Source: Bacteroidales bacterium M3
Lineage (GTDB): Bacteria > Bacteroidota > Bacteroidia > Bacteroidales > Muribaculaceae
Assembly (NCBI GenBank): GCA_001689445.1
Contig: LUJN01000003.1
Span: forward strand, 65,983 to 129,982
Direction of reading: 5' to 3'
Length of the DNA stretch: 64,000 bases
Part shown: piece after piece, positions 1 through 8,666 of the stretch
How the letters are laid out: every line of letters begins with the position of its first letter
Position numbering within the stretch: the stretch's first letter is position 1
Notes under the pieces: model-generated
What the model saw: the letters and a program-made list of their open reading frames with translations, nothing else
Database searches by the model: none
Told to the model about the DNA's origin: nothing
Position numbers and translations under genes: made by a program

Positions 1-457
1 CCTTATCACCAAGCCAATCGTTTATGTTGATGGAGACCTTATGGAACTCTCCGTCACGCTCAGTCATCTCATATACCTTCTCCTCGGTAGGGCCTCCATT
101 CTGATACTCAAACTTAAACGCCAAATCACCTGTCCAAGTGGTTGCCACCTCAAATTCGAGGGTGCAGTCATTTTGGGTGGTGATACGCGGGTCAAACTCA
201 CTTGTAGGGATAGGGAACCATGCGGCAGTCCAGCCGGCACCGTTGACTTCATTAAACGTTGTTGTCAATTCCTCCCATGCGTTGCCGGTATTATTGTGCA
301 CATCTACCGTGCACATCTGCTGTCCGTTGCCTTGGGGAATCAATTGCACTTGGTTTGCACCTTCGGCCACGCCGAAGATCACATACTCCTTAAGGTCTTG
401 CGCGGATGCCGTCATCACGGCCGCCACGCCCATCACTCCGAGTATAAACTTTTTCAT
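1..457 (-). CDS. Secreted protein of the glucan-utilisation locus, partial (C-terminus beyond window)
   Basis: The reading frame starts at the ATG whose complement is 455-457 and is still open at position 1, so the C-terminus is missing. The product begins MKKFILGVMGVAAVMTASAQ, a clear signal peptide ending in Ala-Ser-Ala-Gln with no lipobox cysteine. The mature part (about 130 residues visible) is rich in aromatic and polar residues and predicted beta, with pieces such as WTAAWFPIP and FKFEYQNGG, as in carbohydrate-binding or surface glycan-binding proteins. It lies directly downstream of SusC and SusD on the same strand, the usual place for SusE/SusF-like proteins. Glycan binding is inferred from position; I do not recognise the family. 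A REP doublet separates it from the SusD gene. Confidence 0.75.
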   Translation of the reverse strand, partial: MKKFILGVMGVAAVMTASAQDLKEYVIFGVAEGANQVQLIPQGNGQQMCTVDVHNNTGNAWEELTTTFNEVNGAGWTAAWFPIPTSEFDPRITTQNDCTLEFEVATTWTGDLAFKFEYQNGGPTEEKVYEMTERDGEFHKVSININDWLGDK

Positions 458-522
458 TTCTTAAAAATTTAATTAGGTTTGAAAAATGTGTGTTGATTGT
501 TAATTGGTATGATTGTCGAAAT

Positions 523-599
523 GTAGGGACATGCCTTTGGCATGTTGACTGAGATTCAAGCTGTATTGCAACTCCAACATGCCAAAGGCATGTCCCTAC
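523..599. repeat. REP doublet A (BIME-like inverted pair)
   Basis: The left arm reads GTAG-GGACATGCC-TTT-GGCATGT and the right arm is its inverted copy ending CCCTAC. Each arm is itself a small hairpin headed by GTAG, and the two arms can pair over about 26 bp. It lies between the stop codon of the SusD gene and the start of the next gene of the locus. Near-identical palindromes occur at 48576 and 50683. Confidence 0.8.
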
Positions 600-617
600 A
601 TTTTCAAGCGTTATCTA

Positions 618-2267
618 TTAATAACCGGGGTTCTGCTTCACGTTGGGGTTCAGACGGCACTCCTTGGCGGGATAAGGCAGGCGCTCGTTGACGCCGGCGC
701 GGAAACCGTTGCCGGGGTTGGACGACGCATCGGGAGCGGTAGTCCAGTCGGGCTGCAGGTTAAGAGTCACCTTGCCCTGGTCTTTCAGGGCTGTGGCAGC
801 CTCTCCCCAACGCACGAGGTCAAACCAGCGGTTGTGCTCATTGTAAAGCTCGCAGCGACGCTCCAGCTTGATCTGCTCCAGTGTCACAGAGCCATAAGGA
901 GTGGCTCGCGCACGGTCGCGCACCTCATTGACGAGAGTCGTCGCACGACCGGGATTGCCGGCACGGAAGTGGCACTCGGCAGCGTTGAGCAGCACCTCGG
1001 CGTAGCGCATGTAGCGGCCAGTTGTCTGGCAGAAGATGTTCCATCCACCGTTGTCATGCACCATGTCAGAGATGAGGAAGCGGTTTTTCCAGTTGAAGTA
1101 CTGGTCGTGACCGTGGAGATAGGTGATGAGTTTGAGGCCCATATAATTCTTCACCCAGTCGGAGGTCTTGATGACGGAGTTGAGACGGTAGCCGTTGGCG
1201 CCCTCACACTTCACGAAATCGTCATACGCACCCTTGCGGGGATTGCAGAAGCCGTAACCGCTCTGATTGAAGTCCTTAAACTCGTCCTTGATGACCTTCA
1301 CAGATACCGGGCCATACTGCTTTTCCTCGTATATGCCGCTGTTCTGCCAGTCGATGGCATCGTTACGCCATCCCGGAGATATACATATGTAAGACATGAA
1401 GTTCCACTTCACCTGATCAGTGGCATCTGACGGAGCCTGAGTCTCAAGCACTCCTTCGCACGACCAGTTGGTACGGCTCTTGATGATATCCTCATACTCC
1501 CCGCGATAGAGTTCATACTTCTGCGAAAGAATCACCTCATCGAGTATCTTTGCGGCGTCGCCCCACTTTTCCTGGAACATCCACACCTTGCCAAGCATAG
1601 CCTTAGCACCCTCCTGGGTGATATAGGCCATAACCGACTTGTCCTCGGGGCCACTCTTGGTCTTGAGCGCGTTCATGTCGATGGCGTGCTTGATATCCTT
1701 GGCAGCCTGTTCCATGCACTCTCCGGGCTGGGAGTTCTTCACCTGATATTCATCAGGCGACAGCAGGTGGTCTACAACCGGGGCGTTGCCCCAGAATGCG
1801 GCAAGCCAGAAGTGGGCAAATCCACGGAAGAAATAAGCTTCCGCCACACAACGGCGCTTGACCTCGGTCTCGGGATTTTGCTCGGTATAATGGCCGACTT
1901 TCTCAATGACAAGATTAGAGGCATATATGAGATTGTACAGCTCGGAATAGTCGCTCTCGACGCGGGTATTCTCAGCATTGACCGTATAATTGTTTAGGTC
2001 ATGGTAGGCAGGGTCGTCACCGGCAGTAGAGCCGCCGCAATAGATGTCGTCAGAGAGCATGTTGGCGGTCCATGTCAGGCCATTGAAGTTATAGAACCAA
2101 TAGTAATATGCCCCTGACACGGCAGCGAGCGCATCGTCATCGGTCTTATAGTAGGTATCCTGAGAACCCATGTCGCCCTTCTTGGCGATATCAAGCTCGT
2201 CCTCGCAAGCCACAAACGGGAGACATGCGGCAAGCACCAACAGGATTGATAATATTTTTCTTTTCAT
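618..2267 (-). CDS. SusD/RagB-family outer-membrane glycan-binding lipoprotein
   Basis: This 549-residue protein starts MKRKILSILLVLAAC and has a lipobox ending at Cys21 (PFVAC), so it is probably a surface lipoprotein. SusD proteins are TPR-based lids that bind oligosaccharide on top of the SusC transporter. Length, an N-terminal SusD-like segment (around residues 25-210) and a RagB/SusD C-terminal part with a motif ERRCELYNEHNRWFDLVRWG near residue 470 fit the family well. The gene begins 26 bp after the SusC stop, so the two are almost certainly co-transcribed. The glycan is inferred to be a beta-glucan from the neighbouring GH128, GH3 and GH5 genes; the sequence of SusD alone does not show specificity. 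Confidence 0.95.
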   Translation of the reverse strand: MKRKILSILLVLAACLPFVACEDELDIAKKGDMGSQDTYYKTDDDALAAVSGAYYYWFYNFNGLTWTANMLSDDIYCGGSTAGDDPAYHDLNNYTVNAENTRVESDYSELYNLIYASNLVIEKVGHYTEQNPETEVKRRCVAEAYFFRGFAHFWLAAFWGNAPVVDHLLSPDEYQVKNSQPGECMEQAAKDIKHAIDMNALKTKSGPEDKSVMAYITQEGAKAMLGKVWMFQEKWGDAAKILDEVILSQKYELYRGEYEDIIKSRTNWSCEGVLETQAPSDATDQVKWNFMSYICISPGWRNDAIDWQNSGIYEEKQYGPVSVKVIKDEFKDFNQSGYGFCNPRKGAYDDFVKCEGANGYRLNSVIKTSDWVKNYMGLKLITYLHGHDQYFNWKNRFLISDMVHDNGGWNIFCQTTGRYMRYAEVLLNAAECHFRAGNPGRATTLVNEVRDRARATPYGSVTLEQIKLERRCELYNEHNRWFDLVRWGEAATALKDQGKVTLNLQPDWTTAPDASSNPGNGFRAGVNERLPYPAKECRLNPNVKQNPGY

Positions 2268-2293
2268 TGATATTCTCTTTTGAAGGGGTTAGA

Positions 2294-5200
2294 TTAGAAT
2301 GTGATATTGAAGCCGAGAACGACCTTCTTGGAAGTCGGGTAGGTACCGAAGTCGATACCCTGACCCGAGCCGTAGTTGGCTGCAACCTCGGGATCCATGC
2401 CGGGATAGCTTGAGAAAGTGAAGAAGTCGTCAAGCGATACGTAGGCGCGGAGATTCTCGACAAAAAATTTGCGGGTAAGACTCTTGGGGAGAGTGTAGCC
2501 AAGCTGCAGCTGACGGATCTTGAAGAAGTCGCCGCTGAACACCATGCCGCTTGAATAGAGGTAGGTGGTATAGTCGGTGGTCGCCGACGGGAGCTTGGCG
2601 GGGTTGGAGGGACTATTGACACCGGCAACCCAACGGCCGTCATAGAATACCTCCTTCATACGGTTGGACGTGCCCTTGTCGGGACGCTGTATCGCCATAA
2701 ATACATCGTTGCCGGCGGTACCACTACCGAAGAACGTGAAGTCAAATCCCTTATACGCCAAGTTGATGGTGATACCGTAGGTGACATCGGGAATAGCATC
2801 GCCGATATTGGTCTTGTCCTCGGGGGTGAGGCCAGGAACGCCGTCGACCATGTCGTCAAACATTGCCTCGCCTGTCTCCTGGTTGACTCCAAGATACTTG
2901 TAGCCGTAGAAGTGCCATACTTTCTCGCCCTCCTCAAACAGCGTAAGGGTCTGACCCGAGTAGCCTACACCATCGATGCGGGGCACGGAGGGGTGAAGCT
3001 CCTCGACTTTGTTGCGGAGAGTAGAGAGGTTGGCGTTAATGCTGTAGGAGAAGTCACCAATGCGGTCCTGCCATCCGAGGTCAAACTCAAAGCCGGAGTT
3101 CTTGACCGTACCGGCGTTCATCGGCGAGGTTGTGCCGCCAAGCGACAACGAGGGGATAACGCCATAAAGCAAGAGACCCTCGGTCTTCTTCTGATAATAG
3201 TCAAAGGTGAAGGTCAACCGGCTGTTGAAGAAACGGGCATCGAAACCGAGATCCCACTGTGCCATCTTCTCCCAACCAAGTTCATCATTACCCATTGTAG
3301 ATGGCATGTAAGTCATGGTGTACTGGTATTGGCCGGTGAAAGGATTGTCGGGGAGAGTCGGGAATTGCGAGCCAAACTGGGTGTTCCACGAGTAGCGCAT
3401 CTCCTGAGCGTTGTAACCCTTGGGGTCAAGGTGACGTGCGATGTTGGTCGAGTAGGAATAGTTGGACAGCGGAGCCACGGAGCCGTTCTTACCCCAGCTA
3501 CCACGTATCTTCAAATAGTCCATTGCGGGACGTGACCAGCCCATGAAATCCTCCTGTGAGATGACCCATCCGGCGGATACTGCGGGGAAATAGCCCCAAC
3601 GGTTCTTCTTCGACAGCTTGGAGAGGTCGTAGGCATCGGCACGGAGAGAAGCCTGAATCATATACTTGTTGTCATAGTTGTAGCCGACACGGCCAAACCA
3701 TGAATACTGAGCCTCTTCCGACTCGATACCGCCTACAGAGAGGTTGGCATTGGGATTTACGAAATTGAGGTATGCCCAGTTGTCAAAGTCGGGTGCGGGA
3801 ATCACATCCACGTTCACCACATTGCCGTCGGCATCCTCTGTCGATGCGGAAGCGCCGCCACCACTTGTGATGCTGTACTTTGACTTGGAGAATGACATAC
3901 CGGCCATTGCCGTCACGTTATGCACCTTGTTGAAGGTCTGCGCATAGTTGAAGAAGTTTTCCCACTGATAGTAGATGGTCTGCGCGTTGTTGGCGCTGAC
4001 ACGGAGCGTACCGTTTGAACGCGAGCCTGACCCATAGTAGGGAAGCTGCATCTCACGCTCGTGACCTGACCACAGGCGGTAGCCGAAACGGGAAGTGAAC
4101 GTGAGCGGTTTCCAAGGATTGAAGTTGAGGTATGCGCTACCTGTCACGTTAAAGCCCTCGCTCTTGCGCTTGGTGTTGTCGCGTTGGATAAGGGGATGCA
4201 CGTTTTCGGCGTCATAGTAGTTTGACACGCCGTAATAGTATCCCTCGGGGTTCTTTAGAAGGAGGTCCTTATTCTGGAGCATCTTGGAAGTGAGGTCTTT
4301 CTCCTCGTATAGATTGGGGGTAAGCGGGTCAAGACAGTATACCGATGCCATCAGCGACGACACACCGTCGTTTGACGATACGCTGCGGGTATTGTAGCGT
4401 TCAAGTATCTGTGTCGTGCCGACTTTCAACCAAGGCTTAATCTGGTAGTCGGCGTTGATATTGGCGGTAAGTCGTTGGTAGTAGTCCTGGTCGCCGGCTA
4501 CAGGGCCATTATTGGTAAGATAGCCTACAGAGGCATAGAGAGAGCCTTTATCGTTAGCACCCTCGAAAGTGACATTGTGCTTGAACATATTGCCATGCTC
4601 AAAAGCAACGTCATACCAGTTAGTGTCGGTTATGCCGTTCCACCCGAGATTGAGGATATCCTGTTGTGTGAACAATCCCGACTCCTCCATAAACTCTATA
4701 TACTGGTTGGAACCAAGCATCTTAGGACGACGGCCGAATGTCTGGTTGGCCCATTGGAAGTCATAACGGATAGTACCCCAGCCATTGTTGCCCTTGGAGC
4801 CACTCTTGGTTGTGATGAGCACGACACCGTTACCTGCCTGGGCACCGTAGATGGCGGCCGAGGCGGCATCCTTCAACACCTCCATCGACTCGATGTCGGC
4901 AGGGTCAATACCGCTGATGTCGCTGAGGCGCACACCGTCGACGACATAGAGGGGATCCATGGACGAATTGGACGAGTAGCCACGCACGCGAATCTGCGGG
5001 GCAGAGCCGGGAGCTCCGGATGCAGTCACCACCTGCACGCCCGAGGTCTTGCCCGAGAGAGCCGACTGGGGGTTGGTGATGGTGCGGTTCTCGATGTCGC
5101 TGGCTTTCACCGAGGCGATGGCGCCGGTGACGTCGCTCTTCTTCTGCACACCGTAGCCGATGACCACCACGTCGTCGAGCACCTGGGTGTTGGGCTTTAG

Positions 5201-5500
5201 GGTCACGCTGACCTTGCCGTTGACGGCGGCGATGGTCTGAGGCTCGTAACCGACGTAGGAAATCACGATTTTTGCACCCGGTTTTACATTTAAGGTAAAC
5301 TCTCCGTCATAATTGGTGGCGGTGCCCTGCGTGGTACCCTGCTCCATGACGGTCGCGCCGATAAGCGGCTCGCCCGTCTCGTCGACAACGACACCGCTCG
5401 TTGTCCACCCCTGGGCGACAGCACTCAGGGTGAGGACGCACAGCATTGCAAGTGATGCAAGCATCCTTCTGCAATCATGCACATTGAATTTCTTCTTCAT
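2294..5500 (-). CDS. SusC/RagA-family TonB-dependent outer-membrane transporter
   Basis: A 1068-residue protein, normal for SusC. After a signal peptide comes a carboxypeptidase-D-like beta-sandwich (about residues 33-107; GVVVDETGEPLIGATV). A TonB box-like stretch (DDVVVIGYG) follows, then a plug domain with QIRVRGYSS and YVVDGVRLSDISGIDP. The rest is a 22-strand-type beta-barrel ending in the outer-membrane signature GFNITF with a terminal Phe. It imports oligosaccharides across the outer membrane, powered by TonB-ExbBD, together with the SusD lipoprotein encoded 26 bp downstream. There is no extended N-terminal STN domain, so it is not an obvious anti-sigma signalling transducer. Regulation is more likely through the DUF6377-like protein encoded at 8667-10322. 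Confidence 0.96.
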   Translation of the reverse strand: MKKKFNVHDCRRMLASLAMLCVLTLSAVAQGWTTSGVVVDETGEPLIGATVMEQGTTQGTATNYDGEFTLNVKPGAKIVISYVGYEPQTIAAVNGKVSVTLKPNTQVLDDVVVIGYGVQKKSDVTGAIASVKASDIENRTITNPQSALSGKTSGVQVVTASGAPGSAPQIRVRGYSSNSSMDPLYVVDGVRLSDISGIDPADIESMEVLKDAASAAIYGAQAGNGVVLITTKSGSKGNNGWGTIRYDFQWANQTFGRRPKMLGSNQYIEFMEESGLFTQQDILNLGWNGITDTNWYDVAFEHGNMFKHNVTFEGANDKGSLYASVGYLTNNGPVAGDQDYYQRLTANINADYQIKPWLKVGTTQILERYNTRSVSSNDGVSSLMASVYCLDPLTPNLYEEKDLTSKMLQNKDLLLKNPEGYYYGVSNYYDAENVHPLIQRDNTKRKSEGFNVTGSAYLNFNPWKPLTFTSRFGYRLWSGHEREMQLPYYGSGSRSNGTLRVSANNAQTIYYQWENFFNYAQTFNKVHNVTAMAGMSFSKSKYSITSGGGASASTEDADGNVVNVDVIPAPDFDNWAYLNFVNPNANLSVGGIESEEAQYSWFGRVGYNYDNKYMIQASLRADAYDLSKLSKKNRWGYFPAVSAGWVISQEDFMGWSRPAMDYLKIRGSWGKNGSVAPLSNYSYSTNIARHLDPKGYNAQEMRYSWNTQFGSQFPTLPDNPFTGQYQYTMTYMPSTMGNDELGWEKMAQWDLGFDARFFNSRLTFTFDYYQKKTEGLLLYGVIPSLSLGGTTSPMNAGTVKNSGFEFDLGWQDRIGDFSYSINANLSTLRNKVEELHPSVPRIDGVGYSGQTLTLFEEGEKVWHFYGYKYLGVNQETGEAMFDDMVDGVPGLTPEDKTNIGDAIPDVTYGITINLAYKGFDFTFFGSGTAGNDVFMAIQRPDKGTSNRMKEVFYDGRWVAGVNSPSNPAKLPSATTDYTTYLYSSGMVFSGDFFKIRQLQLGYTLPKSLTRKFFVENLRAYVSLDDFFTFSSYPGMDPEVAANYGSGQGIDFGTYPTSKKVVLGFNITF

Positions 5501-5708
5501 GCGATTTGGTAATTTTTTAGGTTATAAAAGTGTTTATTTTAGGTCTTGTCCCTTTTAAGAAAACTAAGCATATCACAAAATTAGTTAACCAAAAGGCAGC
5601 TTCTACATGGTAGTAATTTTAGGGTAAAGAAAAATCTACTATATCGCTGATTACCAGCATTGGGATATTGCGACAAAGTAGATTTGGACAATAGCGCCGC
5701 AGCGGTGT

Positions 5709-7175
5709 TCAGATATGTATTTTCACATTCCCTGCCGGAGTAGCCACGATATAGATCCCCCCTGCGAGATTGTCACATCCGACCTCAATGCCCTGCATGT
5801 TGTACACCCTGACGCCACCATCGGAGACTATGGAGTTGCCCTCTATCTCAAAGTATTCACGGGAGTCAACCGCCACATCCTCTATCGCAGTCGAGTTGAC
5901 TATGGTGAAATAGTGTATCTCCATACGCCGCACGTTAAGCCCCGCCTTGGGCGCACGCTCAAATTTAAGCGTCTGCTTGCCGCCCTTGAGTGTAACGGTG
6001 ATGTTCTCCTCTGTCCAGCTGCCGACGCCACCGGTACCCTTAAGGATATAGTTGTCAGCAACCGGTTCTCCGTCGGCATAAATACTGATAGGCTGCTTGT
6101 TTGACGAGCCGTAGCGGAGCCTTATGTCGTATGTGCCGGCTTTTGGCACGTCTATGTTATATTCGACAAAGGAGGTTGAGGTATTGTTGCCGAAGTCTCC
6201 TATCTGCAACTGTGCCTCGCTGAGGTGCTCACTGTCGCTGCTTGGGGCAAGCACCGCACCATGCTGGTCGATATAGTCGGACGCGGGAATCAGCATGTTG
6301 GTGGTGTAATACACGTCAGGATTGAAGTCCGACATATAGACAAACACCTTACCAAGGTCGGTGAGATGTCCCTGGTTTGGAAAGGCCTGCAGCAGGTTGA
6401 TTCCTGCACCCCAGCTTGCATTGTTGGTGCGAGCCATAAACCATGCGTAACGGAACACATCGGGATCTTGCTCAAGATACTGCACCACCTCGGTCATATA
6501 CTTCATCTGGGTCGAGGCATCATTGGTGATATCCCCGGTTGCGGCACAGAACTCGGTGAGCCATATCGGCTTGCCGTACTTCTTCATCCTCGCGATGTTA
6601 TCCTTAATGGAAGCGACACCGGGTACATAGAAATGACATGCAATATAATCTATGCCGGCACCCTTGTCGGGTAGCAACGCGAAAAACTCGTCAAGCCACT
6701 TGCACGGGTCATTATACTCTGCCCATCCGCTCCAGTTGACGGCGGGGCTGACGAGCTTAAGACCATGCTCCTTGGCAAACTGCTGTATTCTTGGCCAATC
6801 CTCAGCCGCTTCAGTCGGGGTAAGATGAGCCTGATCTGTGAAATTAGGCTCATTGTAGCCCAACAAGTATTTTGTCTCAGGATGAGACGACAGATAATTG
6901 GCTATATTTTCAAGGCTGTAGCTCTTGTTCCAACACATGGGTATAAAGTCCATTCCAAGCTGCTGAAAGTCGCCATAAGGTGGATTGATATCGGTTGTAG
7001 GAGGCAGATTGGCCCAATTGTAGAACCATGAAACACCGGGAGCTAAAGCCTCATAGTCGGCGTTGAACATCGAGCCGACACCGACGCCACGCTTGAAACT
7101 CTTGGCATCGACCGTCATGGACGCTCCACAAATGAGTACCAACGCCATTGTGAATGAATTTCTAAGAAGTCTCAC
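5709..7175 (-). CDS. GH128-type (Asl1-like) secreted endo-beta-1,3-glucanase
   Basis: The 488-residue product has a signal peptide (cleavage near Ala24) and a TIM-barrel catalytic part around residues 30-285. The acid/base is proposed as Glu109 in LLGYNEPNF and the nucleophile as Glu208 in PIWLTEFC, the spacing and motifs of glycosyl-hydrolase catalytic core (Asl1)/GH128 enzymes, which cut beta-1,3-glucan. A second beta-sandwich domain (about residues 325-430) resembles CBM6/35-type carbohydrate-binding modules, and the tail (VRVYNMQGIEV...GGIYIV) looks like a type IX secretion sorting domain. It stands upstream of SusC with a 208-bp gap, suggesting extracellular cleavage of glucan before import. 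GH128 assignment is by motif reading and was not searched. Confidence 0.85.
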   Translation of the reverse strand: MRLLRNSFTMALVLICGASMTVDAKSFKRGVGVGSMFNADYEALAPGVSWFYNWANLPPTTDINPPYGDFQQLGMDFIPMCWNKSYSLENIANYLSSHPETKYLLGYNEPNFTDQAHLTPTEAAEDWPRIQQFAKEHGLKLVSPAVNWSGWAEYNDPCKWLDEFFALLPDKGAGIDYIACHFYVPGVASIKDNIARMKKYGKPIWLTEFCAATGDITNDASTQMKYMTEVVQYLEQDPDVFRYAWFMARTNNASWGAGINLLQAFPNQGHLTDLGKVFVYMSDFNPDVYYTTNMLIPASDYIDQHGAVLAPSSDSEHLSEAQLQIGDFGNNTSTSFVEYNIDVPKAGTYDIRLRYGSSNKQPISIYADGEPVADNYILKGTGGVGSWTEENITVTLKGGKQTLKFERAPKAGLNVRRMEIHYFTIVNSTAIEDVAVDSREYFEIEGNSIVSDGGVRVYNMQGIEVGCDNLAGGIYIVATPAGNVKIHI

Positions 7176-7223
7176 TTTACTGTTTTTTAGAAAATATTGG
7201 ATTGGGATTATTTTACACGATAA

Positions 7224-7255
7224 AGGGGGGATAGCCGCAAGCGACTCTCCCCCCT
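7224..7255 (-). terminator. Imperfect G/C hairpin between two locus genes (possible attenuator)
   Basis: AGGGGGGA at 7224-7231 can pair with TCCCCCCT at 7248-7255 around a partly paired centre. It sits in the 109-bp gap between the 304-residue protein gene and the GH128 gene. On the transcribed strand only a weak T-rich stretch follows, so partial termination or processing is more likely than full termination. Confidence 0.4.
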
Positions 7256-7284
7256 CCTATGTTTTTGCAAAATGCGGGAGAGGC

Positions 7285-8199
7285 TTATTTCACAATCTTG
7301 GAAGCCTTGACAGTACCATTGGAAAGGATCTCCTTCTTGATGAAGAGGCCGTTCTCAGGCTCTGCGTTAAGCTGCTGACCCTGAATGTTGAAATACTCAA
7401 CGGCTACAACCTCTGCATCGACAGTCACGTCCTCGATAGCGGCCTGGCTCTCAGCCTCGCCATAAAGATAGAAGTCAGCGATAGCGAGCTTGCTGCCTGC
7501 GTTACCTCCACCATTGAAAGTAAGGTAGTTCTTGTCGGCAGTAAGGTTGATGACCTGTGCAAAAGCCTTCATGTTCTCAGCGTCGCTGCCGGTCTTGTAT
7601 TGGTCGGTCAATTCAGTGATGGGGAGGTCTATTATATTCCAGTTGATTCCATTGAAGCTCTGCTCGGTGGAGGTGGCGGAATTGAACTTCACGGAGGGCA
7701 TAATAGCATTGCCGTTGCCATCCTTAAATGTCGACTCGGGACCTACATTAAATTGGATGTCGGCATTTCTGATATCCGTACGGAACGCAAAGTGGATTCT
7801 CCATGTGTCGTCAATCATCGTGAAATCAACGGCCTTTGCCCCGGACACAACGAGAGCGCCGTTCTCGATTACAGGCTGCCCATTCTCCATCTTGTAGAAC
7901 GAGGGTGCGTTGTAGCCACCACCCCACCATCCGATGCTGCCGATTGTCAACTCGGCAACTTCACCATAATCGGTCGTAGCTGCAGTGCCTCCCTCATAGG
8001 TATTCTCCCATATATAGTAATGTATGGCTATAGGATCGGCGAGATCACCCGACGAATACTGCACAACCTGAGTTCCGGCAGGAGCTGCGGGATAAATGGG
8101 GGCATCCTGAAGATAAATGCGCATAGGGACTGTTTCGGCCTGAGCCATTCCGATACCGGCTACGAAAGCGGCTGCAAGGAGTAAAGATTTTTTCATCAC
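7285..8199 (-). CDS. Secreted protein, putative glycan-binding, type IX sorting-like tail
   Basis: The 304-residue product has a signal peptide (AAAFVAGIGMAQA) and an all-beta mature region rich in Trp, Tyr and Asn. It ends in a tail like those of type IX secreted proteins (VEYFNIQGQQL...GLFIKK). I do not recognise an enzyme family and see no catalytic motif. Its place at the head of the transcription unit that continues into GH128 and SusC/D suggests a surface or secreted glycan-binding role; that is inference from context. Either of two adjacent Met codons could be the start. A TATATTTG -7 element lies about 100 bp upstream on the same strand. Confidence 0.8.
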   Translation of the reverse strand: MMKKSLLLAAAFVAGIGMAQAETVPMRIYLQDAPIYPAAPAGTQVVQYSSGDLADPIAIHYYIWENTYEGGTAATTDYGEVAELTIGSIGWWGGGYNAPSFYKMENGQPVIENGALVVSGAKAVDFTMIDDTWRIHFAFRTDIRNADIQFNVGPESTFKDGNGNAIMPSVKFNSATSTEQSFNGINWNIIDLPITELTDQYKTGSDAENMKAFAQVINLTADKNYLTFNGGGNAGSKLAIADFYLYGEAESQAAIEDVTVDAEVVAVEYFNIQGQQLNAEPENGLFIKKEILSNGTVKASKIVK

Positions 8200-8296
8200 T
8201 TTAAGGGTTTAGTTAGGTTAATAAAAAGTTGCTTTCAAGTTTGGTTGTTGACGATGCTGCAATTTCCGTGACCGGCTCTTGCCGCATCCGACACTG

Positions 8297-8304
8297 CAAA
8301 TATA
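8297..8304 (-). promoter_or_regulatory. Candidate -7 element (TATATTTG) for the glucan-locus transcript
   Basis: The minus strand reads TATATTTG, matching the Bacteroidetes TAnnTTTG -7 consensus, about 98 bp upstream of the 304-residue protein gene. No clear TTTG is seen at the -33 spacing, as expected for a promoter that needs an activator. Confidence 0.45.
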
Positions 8305-8532
8305 GGAAGCATTTGCCGCCATATCTCCCCATTGGAAGCAACAAGTAAATATTTTAATACTAAATTATTGTGAATCAACGCTAATAACCCTTAGCCAAGT
8401 AAACCTCTTATCGCCGTGGAAAAGCCCTTATCCACCACCCTGCAAGGATGATATGCCCCCATTATGGTCGCGACATTTCGCTATACCCACCATGCCTCCT
8501 CGCGCTCACGCCCCAGCCTCCGACCCAATGCC

Positions 8533-8634
8533 GACCCTCGCAGAGGGTCAATCTATGTAGCCCCACATAGCCGACAGCGCGGTCACACGCCAAGGATATG
8601 TGGGGTATGGACGTGAAATCCCTCTGCGAGGGTC
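8533..8634. repeat. Inverted repeat of nested palindromes (GACCCTCGCAGAGGGTC type)
   Basis: The arm at 8533-8549 reads GACCCTCGCAGAGGGTC, itself a hairpin, and CCCTCTGCGAGGGTC at 8620-8634 is its inverted copy. Between them are smaller CCCCACATA/TATGTGGGG repeats. The design is like the REP doublets elsewhere in the window, but the GTAG head is absent, so it may be a different class. Confidence 0.65.
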
Positions 8635-8666
8635 AGAATAATGGGATGGGAACCACGGACAACCCG

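Larger units (their letters stand above)
8200..8666. other. 467-bp gene-free region
   Basis: This stretch holds the candidate -7 element at 8297-8304, an inverted repeat at 8533-8634 and otherwise AT-rich leader sequence with no supported gene. It separates the regulator gene (ending 8667) from the secreted-protein gene (starting 8199), both on the minus strand. Confidence 0.7.

Noticed and set aside
579..1430. Long plus-strand open frame (283 codons) opposite the SusD gene
   Set aside because: It is the antisense of a clear SusD gene; GC-rich codons leave antisense frames open. No domain or promoter. Many similar long antisense frames (for example at 30500-31669, 38711-40120, 44734-46098) were rejected for the same reason.
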